14,395 nt of DNA from Pseudanabaena sp. UBA1465. Lineage in GTDB: Bacteria > Cyanobacteriota > Cyanobacteriia > Pseudanabaenales > Pseudanabaenaceae. This document shows positions 8,325 to 14,395 of this stretch, one piece after another. The notes under the pieces are model-generated. The model ran no database searches and was not told where the DNA came from. It saw nothing but the letters and a program-made list of their open reading frames with translations. Position 1 is the first letter of the stretch. Each line of letters starts with the position of its first letter. A program made the position numbers and the translations under genes. The DNA is taken from assembly GCA_002325645.1 (NCBI GenBank), contig DCSN01000255.1, positions 1 to 14,395 of the forward strand. Direction: 5' to 3'.

Positions 8325-9458
8325 CTACAATCCTTCACTTCTTTCAACATGATTGTGAGTACCGTAATAGCGAAGTATTAGATTGCCATTGACAGATTTG
8401 CAGCTAACTCGCATACTTTGGCTAATTCTAAAGTGATCGATTTGATCTGAATTTTGATAACGTGTATATCTAAATGAAGACAGCAAAATGCTAGTATCGC
8501 CATTCGATGCTTGTAAGGTTGCAGAGACTTTAATGAGTTCTTGTTGCAGGTTAAATCTGTCTTTAGAATTACCAATTTTGTTGTAGTCAGCCCGAAAAGT
8601 ATCGTTGTACTGGATGTGTGGAAGTTGTACAAGTTCTTGTGAAAGTAACTGTACTTTGCAACCATCCCAAATCAATTTGCCCCATGTAGATAAGATTTTT
8701 TTGTTGCCCAAATCAAACACAAGAGCCTCTGGAACATCTTGTGCTGCTTCTGCACTAATTCCAAAGTCTGTATCCATTAGCGCTAGTTTGACCTTGTGTG
8801 GTTCTAGTTGCTCTGTATCAATTTTTATCGGTAGTCGAGGAATTGTGATCAAGTTAGAGTCTTTACCTTCAAAGATATAGATTATCTCATCTGCATAAAA
8901 CATTCCCATCGTGTTCAAATAGCCTTGCAAGCTTTTGAAACCACCAACAAGATTGAAATAGACTCTGTATTGATCTCGAAGTGGTTCAATCTCTCGGTTT
9001 ATCCAATCTCTCAAATCATCAACTCCAGACGCAAATGCTTCAGTGCTTGCAGTAGATAAGCCAGAAGGTGTCTGAATATTAGTGTTATTTAACCCATTTT
9101 TTTGAAGAAAATTTTGGACGATATTGGCTGTAGCAAAACCCTGTGCTGTATCAGTAGCAACTAGCCAGTGAATATCAAGTACTCCTCTTGTTAGATCTTC
9201 TGCATACAATCCATAGATTCCATTTAATTCTGCACTTGCAGAACGAATCACACCAATATTTTTTGATTGGGTCAGTTTTTCTGTTGCTCTACTTCCTAAA
9301 GTTTTGATGATTTCTTGAACATCTTGAGGTGTTTCATCTAGTGAAAGTTGAGCAGTATCCCGAAGCTTTGGATACCAATTGTCTTCATCTGTTGCTTTTT
9401 TATTAATCTGGTTAGTCAGTAAACTTGTGCCGATAGTTGAAACTACAATTCGATTCAT
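8325..9458 (-). CDS. CARF-RelE fusion, cyclic-oligoadenylate-activated ribonuclease (Cami1-like)
   Basis: The N-terminal ~200 residues form a CARF domain of the TIGR02619/APE2256 type: an initial strand with STIGTSLLT at 7-15, and the ligand-binding motif NLVGGFKSLQGY at 169-180. CARF domains bind cyclic oligoadenylates made by Cas10; cA4 is the likely ligand by family. The last ~110 residues resemble RelE mRNA interferases: FRISQSMRV at 343-351, then a lysine, a strand NLILRYYG and GTHNHVER near the end, giving a basic cluster (Arg344, Arg350, Lys354, Arg363) and histidines. This architecture matches Cami1, a CARF-RelE protein reported to be captured by the ribosomal stalk and to cut mRNA. 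The start has AAGGAG 7 bp upstream. It lies between the cmr and csm modules and is the only CARF gene in the window. CARF is certain; RelE is inferred from motif pattern. Confidence 0.85.
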   Translation of the reverse strand: MNRIVVSTIGTSLLTNQINKKATDEDNWYPKLRDTAQLSLDETPQDVQEIIKTLGSRATEKLTQSKNIGVIRSASAELNGIYGLYAEDLTRGVLDIHWLVATDTAQGFATANIVQNFLQKNGLNNTNIQTPSGLSTASTEAFASGVDDLRDWINREIEPLRDQYRVYFNLVGGFKSLQGYLNTMGMFYADEIIYIFEGKDSNLITIPRLPIKIDTEQLEPHKVKLALMDTDFGISAEAAQDVPEALVFDLGNKKILSTWGKLIWDGCKVQLLSQELVQLPHIQYNDTFRADYNKIGNSKDRFNLQQELIKVSATLQASNGDTSILLSSFRYTRYQNSDQIDHFRISQSMRVSCKSVNGNLILRYYGTHNHVERSEGL

Positions 9459-9465
9459 TGATTTT

Positions 9466-9471
9466 CTCCTT
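9466..9471 (-). promoter_or_regulatory. Ribosome binding site of the CARF-RelE gene
   Basis: AAGGAG on the minus strand, 7 bp before the ATG at 9458. The 79-bp gap to cmr6 has no clear hairpin terminator; a TATAAC lies a few bases further upstream but without a convincing -35, so a private promoter is only possible. Confidence 0.65.
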
Positions 9472-9537
9472 AATTTAATTGTTATACTTCAAAATTCATG
9501 AGTAAGCCGCGATCGCCAAAAAAAGTAGCAATAGTCG

Positions 9538-10386
9538 TCATGATTCTGACACCTCTAAATATCCATATCCTGCGGCAGTTTTTGCACCAATGCCTAGCTC
9601 TTGCAAACCAGCCTTGAGCCATTTTTCAGCTAGTCTCACTAAAGCAGCAGTGCTTTTACTAGAGTCACGCCCTGCGATCGCAAAAGCAAATTTACTCTCT
9701 CGTCCCAGGGTCAAAAAATAAACAGGATTCGGGCTTTGATAGGGTGTTGGATTTGGAGTCTTGCCACCATAGTAATCAGGATAATGACAATTCATGATGT
9801 CAGGCTCTAAAGTTGGTGCTTCAGTTGGCACTGCATCCAAAAAAATCACCTTTCCTGCTTGGTCTTGTGTACCAAAGATATTGAGAAAATCTCCACAACT
9901 AGGAGGAAGATCTTCGAGAGCTAACTCATGTTTAAGATACTTTTGATAAATCTTCTCCACTTCTTCATCACGCTTTGTTTTTTCAAGAACGCATAGTAAA
10001 GCATAGGAAGCCGCTAAACCTTTCAAAGCACTAGCAGGAATAATCGGAATCCCTGTAACGCGATCTAAGGTCATTGCAGTTTCGAGAATACTAGCCTGTC
10101 CAAGTCCCACCACCATCCGCCATTCAGGAGATGCAGTAAAGGTTCTTGCGTGGGGTAATGAATTAGCAACAGCAAGCGATCGCCTATAAAAAGCATCAAT
10201 TAGACCTTGCGAAGATCTAGAAATATATGGTTTAGAATTTAAGACTGGTTTAAGATTCTTGAAAAATTCGAGTTTTTTCTGTCCTTCAATTGCAGGATCG
10301 GCAAACCGATCTAGCCAAAGCCCTAAATTATCAGATTTAGACTCATGGAGCCTAAAATTACGTTGTGTGTCATGGGGTAGATTCAT
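9538..10386 (-). CDS. cmr6: Type III-B CRISPR RAMP protein Cmr6
   Basis: Cmr6 is a Cas7-like RAMP subunit near the crRNA 3' end of the Cmr complex. The 282-residue protein has the segment SPEWRMVVGLGQASILETAMTL (about 86-107), the RAMP motif IPASALKGLAASYA (about 116-129), an aspartate- and proline-rich loop near 185-200 and the C-terminal glycine-rich GIGAKTAAGYGYLEV. This pattern is typical of Cmr6. Its ATG overlaps the cmr5 stop as ATGA and has an AGAGGAT ribosome site inside cmr5, so translation is coupled. It is the last gene of the cmr run before the CARF-RelE gene. Confidence 0.92.
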   Translation of the reverse strand: MNLPHDTQRNFRLHESKSDNLGLWLDRFADPAIEGQKKLEFFKNLKPVLNSKPYISRSSQGLIDAFYRRSLAVANSLPHARTFTASPEWRMVVGLGQASILETAMTLDRVTGIPIIPASALKGLAASYALLCVLEKTKRDEEVEKIYQKYLKHELALEDLPPSCGDFLNIFGTQDQAGKVIFLDAVPTEAPTLEPDIMNCHYPDYYGGKTPNPTPYQSPNPVYFLTLGRESKFAFAIAGRDSSKSTAALVRLAEKWLKAGLQELGIGAKTAAGYGYLEVSES

Positions 10387-10886
10387 GGCTTTTTATCCTC
10401 TTCTTTCTTGATTTTCCCTTCAGAAAATCTTTTAAGCCATTGCAAATAGGCTAGAGACTCTGAAGTAGCACGGCGATATTCTTGACTCTCAATCCTAATC
10501 ACATTTTCTAGTAAATCTCCATTTTGAAACTTCAATTGATTACAAACCCATCCAGAAAGATGTTCAAAAATTAATGAATGATGTTTTCCCTTCTTCGCCT
10601 TCAAAAAAGCAAGAGTTTGAGCCAAACCATTCACCTGAATCATCGTTGGCATTTCACGCGCCAGACTGCCATATTCAGTATTAGTAGCATCAACCTTACT
10701 AATATTTTCCCACGCACAACTAGCGCGATCGCGATCTAAATCTCTTGGATTTACGGTAGGTTTGGTTGGTGCAATTGTCTGAGATCCTGAACTTGAAACA
10801 ATACTTGTTTTGGTTGTAATGACTGAAGTCTCTTGCCGAATAGTTTTTCCAGAATCTGTATCTTGCTTATATTTATTTTTTGACAT
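10383..10886 (-). CDS. cmr5: Type III-B small subunit Cmr5
   Basis: Cmr5 is the helical small subunit of the Cmr complex. The 167-residue protein carries the Cmr5 core DRASCAWENISK (about 53-64), EYGSLAREMPTMIQVNGLAQTLAFLKAK (about 71-98) and a C-terminal YRRATSESLAYLQWLKRFSEGK. The first ~45 residues are rich in Ser, Thr and Lys and look disordered; this makes the protein longer than the usual ~120-130 residues. The start at 10886 is supported by AAGGAG 8 bp upstream, so the extension is probably translated. The gene is 35 bp after cmr4 and overlaps cmr6 by 4 bp. Confidence 0.92.
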   Translation of the reverse strand: MSKNKYKQDTDSGKTIRQETSVITTKTSIVSSSGSQTIAPTKPTVNPRDLDRDRASCAWENISKVDATNTEYGSLAREMPTMIQVNGLAQTLAFLKAKKGKHHSLIFEHLSGWVCNQLKFQNGDLLENVIRIESQEYRRATSESLAYLQWLKRFSEGKIKKEEDKKP

Positions 10887-10921
10887 GATGTTGTCTCCTT
10901 AAAATATCAAATTTGTAAACC

Positions 10922-11887
10922 TTACAAAAAGCGAGTTGCTACTAAACCACGCCCAACGGTTTCATTACCGCCAAGTTGCAATCTAGAATGACCATTTTGT
11001 AGATGCGCGGATACTAAAGATAGAACCTCAGTTGCATCCATATTTTGTGTGGAATCATTCTTTTTCTTTGGCTTATCCTTGTCTTCCATGCGTGGATCGC
11101 AAGCAAACAAAGGCGCATAAAGCAAAGCATCCGAAGGTAAATTCTCCTCAGTCCATAATGCACCTATAGCCACTGTTTTAGTCGCAGGATCTAGCTTGGT
11201 GCGCGAAACGACATCTGTACTGAACTGACAGAAATCTTTAAAAGCCTCATCACTGATGATCACCAAATCTTGTTTGATTTTATCTTTCCAAAATTTGTAC
11301 TCATTGCCACTGGGCAGCACCGAATCAGCTAACCAGTTAGCAAATTTCTGAACTTCGTCATTAGATGTTTGCACCACAAAAGAAAATTCTTCTAAAACAA
11401 CATCATTACCAATCTTGATACTACTGTTATTTGGGGTATACGCTTGTTGTCCCTTAACCTCTAAATCAGCTAAGTTCCAAGGTAAAGCAGTTTGTCCTGC
11501 CATCTGCAAATCTCTGGCAAGGCGATTAATCACCAAAGGACAAGTCACCCATGCAAATACTCCTGCTAAAGCACGGACAGGAAACAATAAAATTCGGGCA
11601 TCACCAACCGATAAAGCGGCGGCATGATCACTAGCTTTCGCGTCTTGTCCTCCAAAAATTGCATCAATCTTTTTCTCTTCTTTTGGCTTCTCCTTTTCGT
11701 CCAACTTAGCAAGATCCGCCTCAAATGTACTGCGTAACTTACCCTTAATGCCAGAACCTTGCACCATTGGCAAAGTGGTATGACGTTCTCGTTGAATTGG
11801 CAAATCGACAGTACCCAGACTGCTGCCACTACCAACGTGTAAAGGGGTTTCGGTATAAAGGAAAAGCAAATTTGCTTTCTGAAACAT
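10922..11887 (-). CDS. cmr4: Type III-B backbone RNase Cmr4
   Basis: Cmr4 is the Cas7-type backbone that cuts target RNA in the Cmr complex. The 321-residue protein has PLHVGSGSSLG at 15-25, the catalytic loop TVDLPIQRER, where Asp28 matches the catalytic Asp26 of archaeal Cmr4, the RAMP motif VQGSGIKGKLRSTFE (about 42-56) and the C-terminal glycine loop LGGNETVGRGLV. Target RNA cleavage should be intact. AGGAG lies 9 bp before the ATG at 11887. Unlike the other cmr genes it is set apart from its upstream neighbour by about 100 bp holding a strong hairpin. A Lys- and Asp-rich insert (KDKPKKKNDS) sits near residue 270. Confidence 0.95.
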   Translation of the reverse strand: MFQKANLLFLYTETPLHVGSGSSLGTVDLPIQRERHTTLPMVQGSGIKGKLRSTFEADLAKLDEKEKPKEEKKIDAIFGGQDAKASDHAAALSVGDARILLFPVRALAGVFAWVTCPLVINRLARDLQMAGQTALPWNLADLEVKGQQAYTPNNSSIKIGNDVVLEEFSFVVQTSNDEVQKFANWLADSVLPSGNEYKFWKDKIKQDLVIISDEAFKDFCQFSTDVVSRTKLDPATKTVAIGALWTEENLPSDALLYAPLFACDPRMEDKDKPKKKNDSTQNMDATEVLSLVSAHLQNGHSRLQLGGNETVGRGLVATRFL

Positions 11888-11896
11888 GAAAAATTT

Positions 11897-11901
11897 CTCC
11901 T
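11897..11901 (-). promoter_or_regulatory. Ribosome binding site of cmr4
   Basis: AGGAG on the minus strand, 9 bp before the cmr4 ATG, downstream of the hairpin at 11920-11962. This shows that cmr4 can be translated on its own if the hairpin ends or processes the upstream transcript. Confidence 0.65.
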
Positions 11902-11919
11902 GATTTTTTTACTGTTTTC

Positions 11920-11962
11920 TGGTTAGAGGTGGCGCGGGCAAAGCCCGCGCCACCTCTAACCA
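11920..11962. repeat. Perfect 20-bp inverted repeat with AAA loop (hairpin)
   Basis: The left arm TGGTTAGAGGTGGCGCGGGC (11920-11939) and its exact reverse complement (11943-11962) flank a 3-base loop. The arms are GC-rich at the tip, so the RNA hairpin would be very stable. On the minus strand, the direction of transcription here, the hairpin is followed by an A-rich rather than T-rich stretch, so it is not a standard intrinsic terminator. It lies between the PD-(D/E)XK-like gene and cmr4. Short GC-rich palindromes of this kind are dispersed in many cyanobacterial genomes; that it is one of these is inference. Confidence 0.9.
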
Positions 11963-11988
11963 ATGGATAAATCCCAATACTGTGATAA

Positions 11989-12609
11989 CTATTCCAAAAT
12001 CCCGATCAGGATTCGCATTAGTTCCTCTAGATCACCGATCGCCCGATAGAGATTGAGATCTTGAGTAATGCGTTTGGCTTGGCGCTCTAGACGGCTAAAC
12101 TGCCAAACACTGCCAATGGAGACAGCCCCATACAGGATCGGCTGCTCATCCTCTAGCCAACGATCTAAGGCGATTAGCTCCGTTGCTAACTGCACAAATC
12201 CGCGTTGTAGATTTTCATCTTTTGCCTCAATGATGAGCAGCGATCGCTTGGTTTGAATGAAATAATCAAGCGATCCTTTAAGTTGGCGATCGACTGAGAT
12301 GATATAACTAACCTTGAGTTTGGCATCAACGAGATCGACTAAATCCATTAACACAGGCGCAATCAAAAATTCTCGTCTTGCGGTTTCATTATTGAGACTA
12401 ATGTGAGGTAAAGCGCGTTGGAGGCGATCGCCCAAATCTGGCAGCCTTGGTAAAGGTATACCACTCTTAGGCAAGGTCAGAGATTCGCTATTCATCTCAT
12501 AGCCAAAATAAGCAAGGACATCTTCTGGTTCATAGTCAAGCTTGAAATAATCAGAAAATGTATAATCTTTATCGGGCTGAATACTCTGTTGAATACTTGG
12601 ATTAGGCAT
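11989..12609 (-). CDS. Hypothetical protein, PD-(D/E)XK nuclease-like
   Basis: A 206-residue protein of a type found in cyanobacteria; I do not recognise a named family. The middle shows features of a restriction-endonuclease fold: NNETARREFLIAPVL (about 73-87), a strand VSYIISVD, then KGSLDYFIQ with Asp115, and LLIIEAKDE with Glu128-x-Lys130, followed by a helix QLATELIALDRW. Asp115 with Glu128/Lys130 fits a D-ExK active site. This resembles cyanobacterial PD-(D/E)XK-fold hypotheticals rather than Uma2. The gene sits 10 bp after cmr3, with AAGGA overlapping the cmr3 stop, and separates cmr3 from cmr4. It could be an accessory nuclease of the Cmr module or a neutral insertion. The nuclease-fold call is moderate; biological function is unknown. 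Confidence 0.75.
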   Translation of the reverse strand: MPNPSIQQSIQPDKDYTFSDYFKLDYEPEDVLAYFGYEMNSESLTLPKSGIPLPRLPDLGDRLQRALPHISLNNETARREFLIAPVLMDLVDLVDAKLKVSYIISVDRQLKGSLDYFIQTKRSLLIIEAKDENLQRGFVQLATELIALDRWLEDEQPILYGAVSIGSVWQFSRLERQAKRITQDLNLYRAIGDLEELMRILIGILE

Positions 12610-12619
12610 ATTTTTTTCC

Positions 12620-13867
12620 TTAAAGTTTTAAATAATTCCATGCGCCCACAAGTGCCAACCCAAAGCCAATTTGAGCATCGCTCTTTTCATCAGCAATATT
12701 TTGCCAATGAAAAGCTTTGATGATTTCTGAGGGTTTGGCATTAGAGCTAAAGTAATAAACTGAACCCGCAGGAATAGCGCGATTAGTTGGTTTTGGGCGA
12801 TTGTAGGCAACATCCCAACCACCGATAGTCTGATAGCGAGGGATAGAGGCAGCAATGAGTTCTACTTCTATACCTTGATATTCACCTTGTAAATTTTCAA
12901 GCTTTTGGGGCAACCAACCATTTTTAAAGATTGTAGGAGTTGCAAAATAAATTTTAAATCCATCCGCTTGCTGTAATTTGTTTTCAAGACTTTGTGTAAA
13001 ATTTCCCCAATCAATTTTTTGATGGAGATGATGACATTGCGCCGCCCGATTTTCGCCACCGATCGCAATTAAATTACCACCTAAATTCGATACCCCATCA
13101 ACTTCAGTATATAAGCCAATATTTTCCTTACAGCGAATAAATTCAGTCTGATAAAGTTGACCTTCTTTAACCGTCTGCCGAGCATTATCAACATCAATAC
13201 CATAGCGCGATTCTCTTAAATAGAGTGTATCTGCTTTAGTATATTGAGTTATAGATGGATAATTTTGCAGTAAATAGTTTTCTAAATCTTTCTGTTCCCA
13301 ATAGCCTTGCACACCTTCGACAGGAGTTTTTTCTTGAGTCCAGAGTGGCAATAATTTAGCTTGCGGATCATCACTCAAATCATCGCCACTTAAATCATTA
13401 TCGCCATATAGCTTTTGTGGCAATGGTTGCAGAAAGCGCAAACGAGGTTTTGCATGATCGCGCTGTTCACTTTTTTCTTTAACTTCCACCACATCCGCAG
13501 GAACTGGGAAATAGGGAGTGAGATTGTTTTTTTCATACTCATACTTAGCAATGATCGCCCCACGAATTTCCAGATTACCGTAAGAGCCTCTATCATTTTG
13601 AGCAGGTCTGCCAATCTCATCAGGAATAGTGCAGTTTGATTGCTTTTCACAATCATTACAGCCATTTTTGTATGTCTCATAACGTCCGCAGCGATCGCTT
13701 AATACTTTAGAGCGAATCACCCCTTGCATTGTATTAGGAGTCGGCGGAAAAATGCTCCGCGCCCGATGTCCCTCTCCTGCCGAAAATGGACGACCATCAC
13801 GGAATAGCAGCACATCAGAAGGCTCTATAAATATTTGCTTTTGATTGCCTTGATTAATGTCAGTCAT
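12620..13867 (-). CDS. cmr3: Type III-B CRISPR RAMP protein Cmr3
   Basis: Cmr3 is the Cas5-like subunit that binds the crRNA 5' tag and contacts Cas10/Cmr2. The 415-residue protein has the hallmark N-terminal segment PSDVLLFRDGRPFSAGEGHRA (about residues 17-37) followed by SIFPPTPNTMQGVIRSKVL. A CxxC-containing stretch (NGCNDCEKQSNC, about 68-79) is a possible metal site. The C-terminal AIPAGSVYYF and glycine-rich IGFGLALVGAW also fit the family. Its ATG is 3 bp after the cas10 stop, with AGGAG/AGAAG in the end of cas10. Gene order cas10-cmr3 is canonical. Confidence 0.95.
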   Translation of the reverse strand: MTDINQGNQKQIFIEPSDVLLFRDGRPFSAGEGHRARSIFPPTPNTMQGVIRSKVLSDRCGRYETYKNGCNDCEKQSNCTIPDEIGRPAQNDRGSYGNLEIRGAIIAKYEYEKNNLTPYFPVPADVVEVKEKSEQRDHAKPRLRFLQPLPQKLYGDNDLSGDDLSDDPQAKLLPLWTQEKTPVEGVQGYWEQKDLENYLLQNYPSITQYTKADTLYLRESRYGIDVDNARQTVKEGQLYQTEFIRCKENIGLYTEVDGVSNLGGNLIAIGGENRAAQCHHLHQKIDWGNFTQSLENKLQQADGFKIYFATPTIFKNGWLPQKLENLQGEYQGIEVELIAASIPRYQTIGGWDVAYNRPKPTNRAIPAGSVYYFSSNAKPSEIIKAFHWQNIADEKSDAQIGFGLALVGAWNYLKL

Positions 13868-13870
13868 GAT

Positions 13871-14395
13871 TTATTCTTCTCCTTCTCCAGTAGCCAAAAA
13901 TCTTGTAAATACCAGCAAACTTGCAAAGGTTTTGAGTTGAGTCTGAGGCTTTGATTTGTTTTTATCATCTTCTCTTAAAGATGTACGATGAGCAGAATTT
14001 GCCCTCATCACCATTGTTGCTAGTTCATCAGCTAGTGATTTTTCTTCAGCTTGTGACAATTTCTTCTCGCCTTGCTGTCGATGTAATAAACGCTTAATTT
14101 CTGCGGCATATAAACCTTCAATCTCTAATTCTGCAAGAGTTTCTGATTGTTCACGCAGAATGTAAGGGAATTTACTAGAAATATGATCATCAGCAAAATA
14201 CTTTTGGAATTTCAGTAATAAGGCGATCGTATCTAAGGATTTATCTTCTTGTTTATCGTCTGGATTAGGAACGTTTTGAGGATAATACCACTTTGCCCCC
14301 GCAGACATAATTTCACCCGATCGCTTTAAAAAGGTCAAAGAAAAACTATTGCGTCCTGCACTCTTAGCCGCTTTTTCAGCCTTACGCACTTCTTG
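13871..14395 (-). CDS. cmr2: Cas10/Cmr2, C-terminal fragment (partial at window edge)
   Basis: The reading frame is open to the right edge, where the last in-window codons continue upstream of an internal GTG, so this is the last 174 residues of a longer protein. The segment AEKAAKSAGRNSFSLTFLKRSGE just inside the edge matches the end of the Cmr2 palm region, in which (K/R)xxGRNxFxLxxLKRSGE is typical, and the rest is the helical C-terminal domain. The HD and GGDD regions lie outside the window, so nuclease and cyclase competence cannot be judged. It is followed after 3 bp by cmr3, which confirms the type III-B module. Confidence 0.9.
   Translation of the reverse strand, partial: QEVRKAEKAAKSAGRNSFSLTFLKRSGEIMSAGAKWYYPQNVPNPDDKQEDKSLDTIALLLKFQKYFADDHISSKFPYILREQSETLAELEIEGLYAAEIKRLLHRQQGEKKLSQAEEKSLADELATMVMRANSAHRTSLREDDKNKSKPQTQLKTFASLLVFTRFLATGEGEE

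Noticed and set aside
11920..11962. Hairpin as a CRISPR repeat or attachment site
   Set aside because: There is a single copy in the window with no spacers or regular reiteration, and no integrase or insertion boundary nearby.
1273..13698. About 20 scattered GCGATCGC palindromes as possible regulatory sites
   Set aside because: This is the HIP1 octamer, spread through many cyanobacterial genomes and found mostly inside coding sequence here. It marks the host lineage rather than regulation.

Overview
The window looks like chromosomal or plasmid DNA of a cyanobacterium. The octamer GCGATCGC (HIP1) occurs about 20 times in 14.4 kb by eye, which is far above chance and typical of many cyanobacteria. 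Proteins such as the Uma2-family nuclease are also commonly expanded in that phylum. The genus cannot be fixed from this sequence; a Pseudanabaena-like host is a guess.

Every gene is on the minus strand, so transcription runs from high to low coordinates. The window is a tandem type III CRISPR-Cas effector locus. From the right edge, the first module is type III-B (Cmr): the C-terminal part of Cas10/Cmr2 (cut by the window), cmr3, a PD-(D/E)XK-like hypothetical gene, a 20-bp perfect hairpin, cmr4, cmr5 and cmr6. Next comes a CARF-domain protein whose C-terminal part looks like a RelE ribonuclease (Cami1-like), then a second module of type III-A: cas10/csm1 without a recognisable HD nuclease, a Uma2-like nuclease, csm2, csm3, csm4 and csm5. 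Only 11 bp after csm5 lies an SMC/OLD-like AAA ATPase. The left edge holds the first 52 codons of a protein that opens with a TOPRIM-like motif, an arrangement resembling two-gene ATPase plus TOPRIM defence systems such as PARIS.

How the parts should work together, from knowledge of the families: each Cas10 complex carries a crRNA on a backbone of Csm3 or Cmr4, which cut the bound target RNA. On target binding, the Cas10 palm domain (GGDD in Csm1) makes cyclic oligoadenylate. The CARF-RelE protein sits between the two modules and is the only second-messenger receptor visible here, so it could serve both, cutting mRNA on the ribosome. The two nuclease-like insertions and the ATPase/TOPRIM pair are possible extra effectors, but their link to CRISPR is inferred from position alone.

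Not seen in the window: a CRISPR array, cas1, cas2, cas6, cmr1, a dedicated ring nuclease, tRNA or rRNA genes, or an insertion sequence. No gene-free stretch is longer than about 100 bp.
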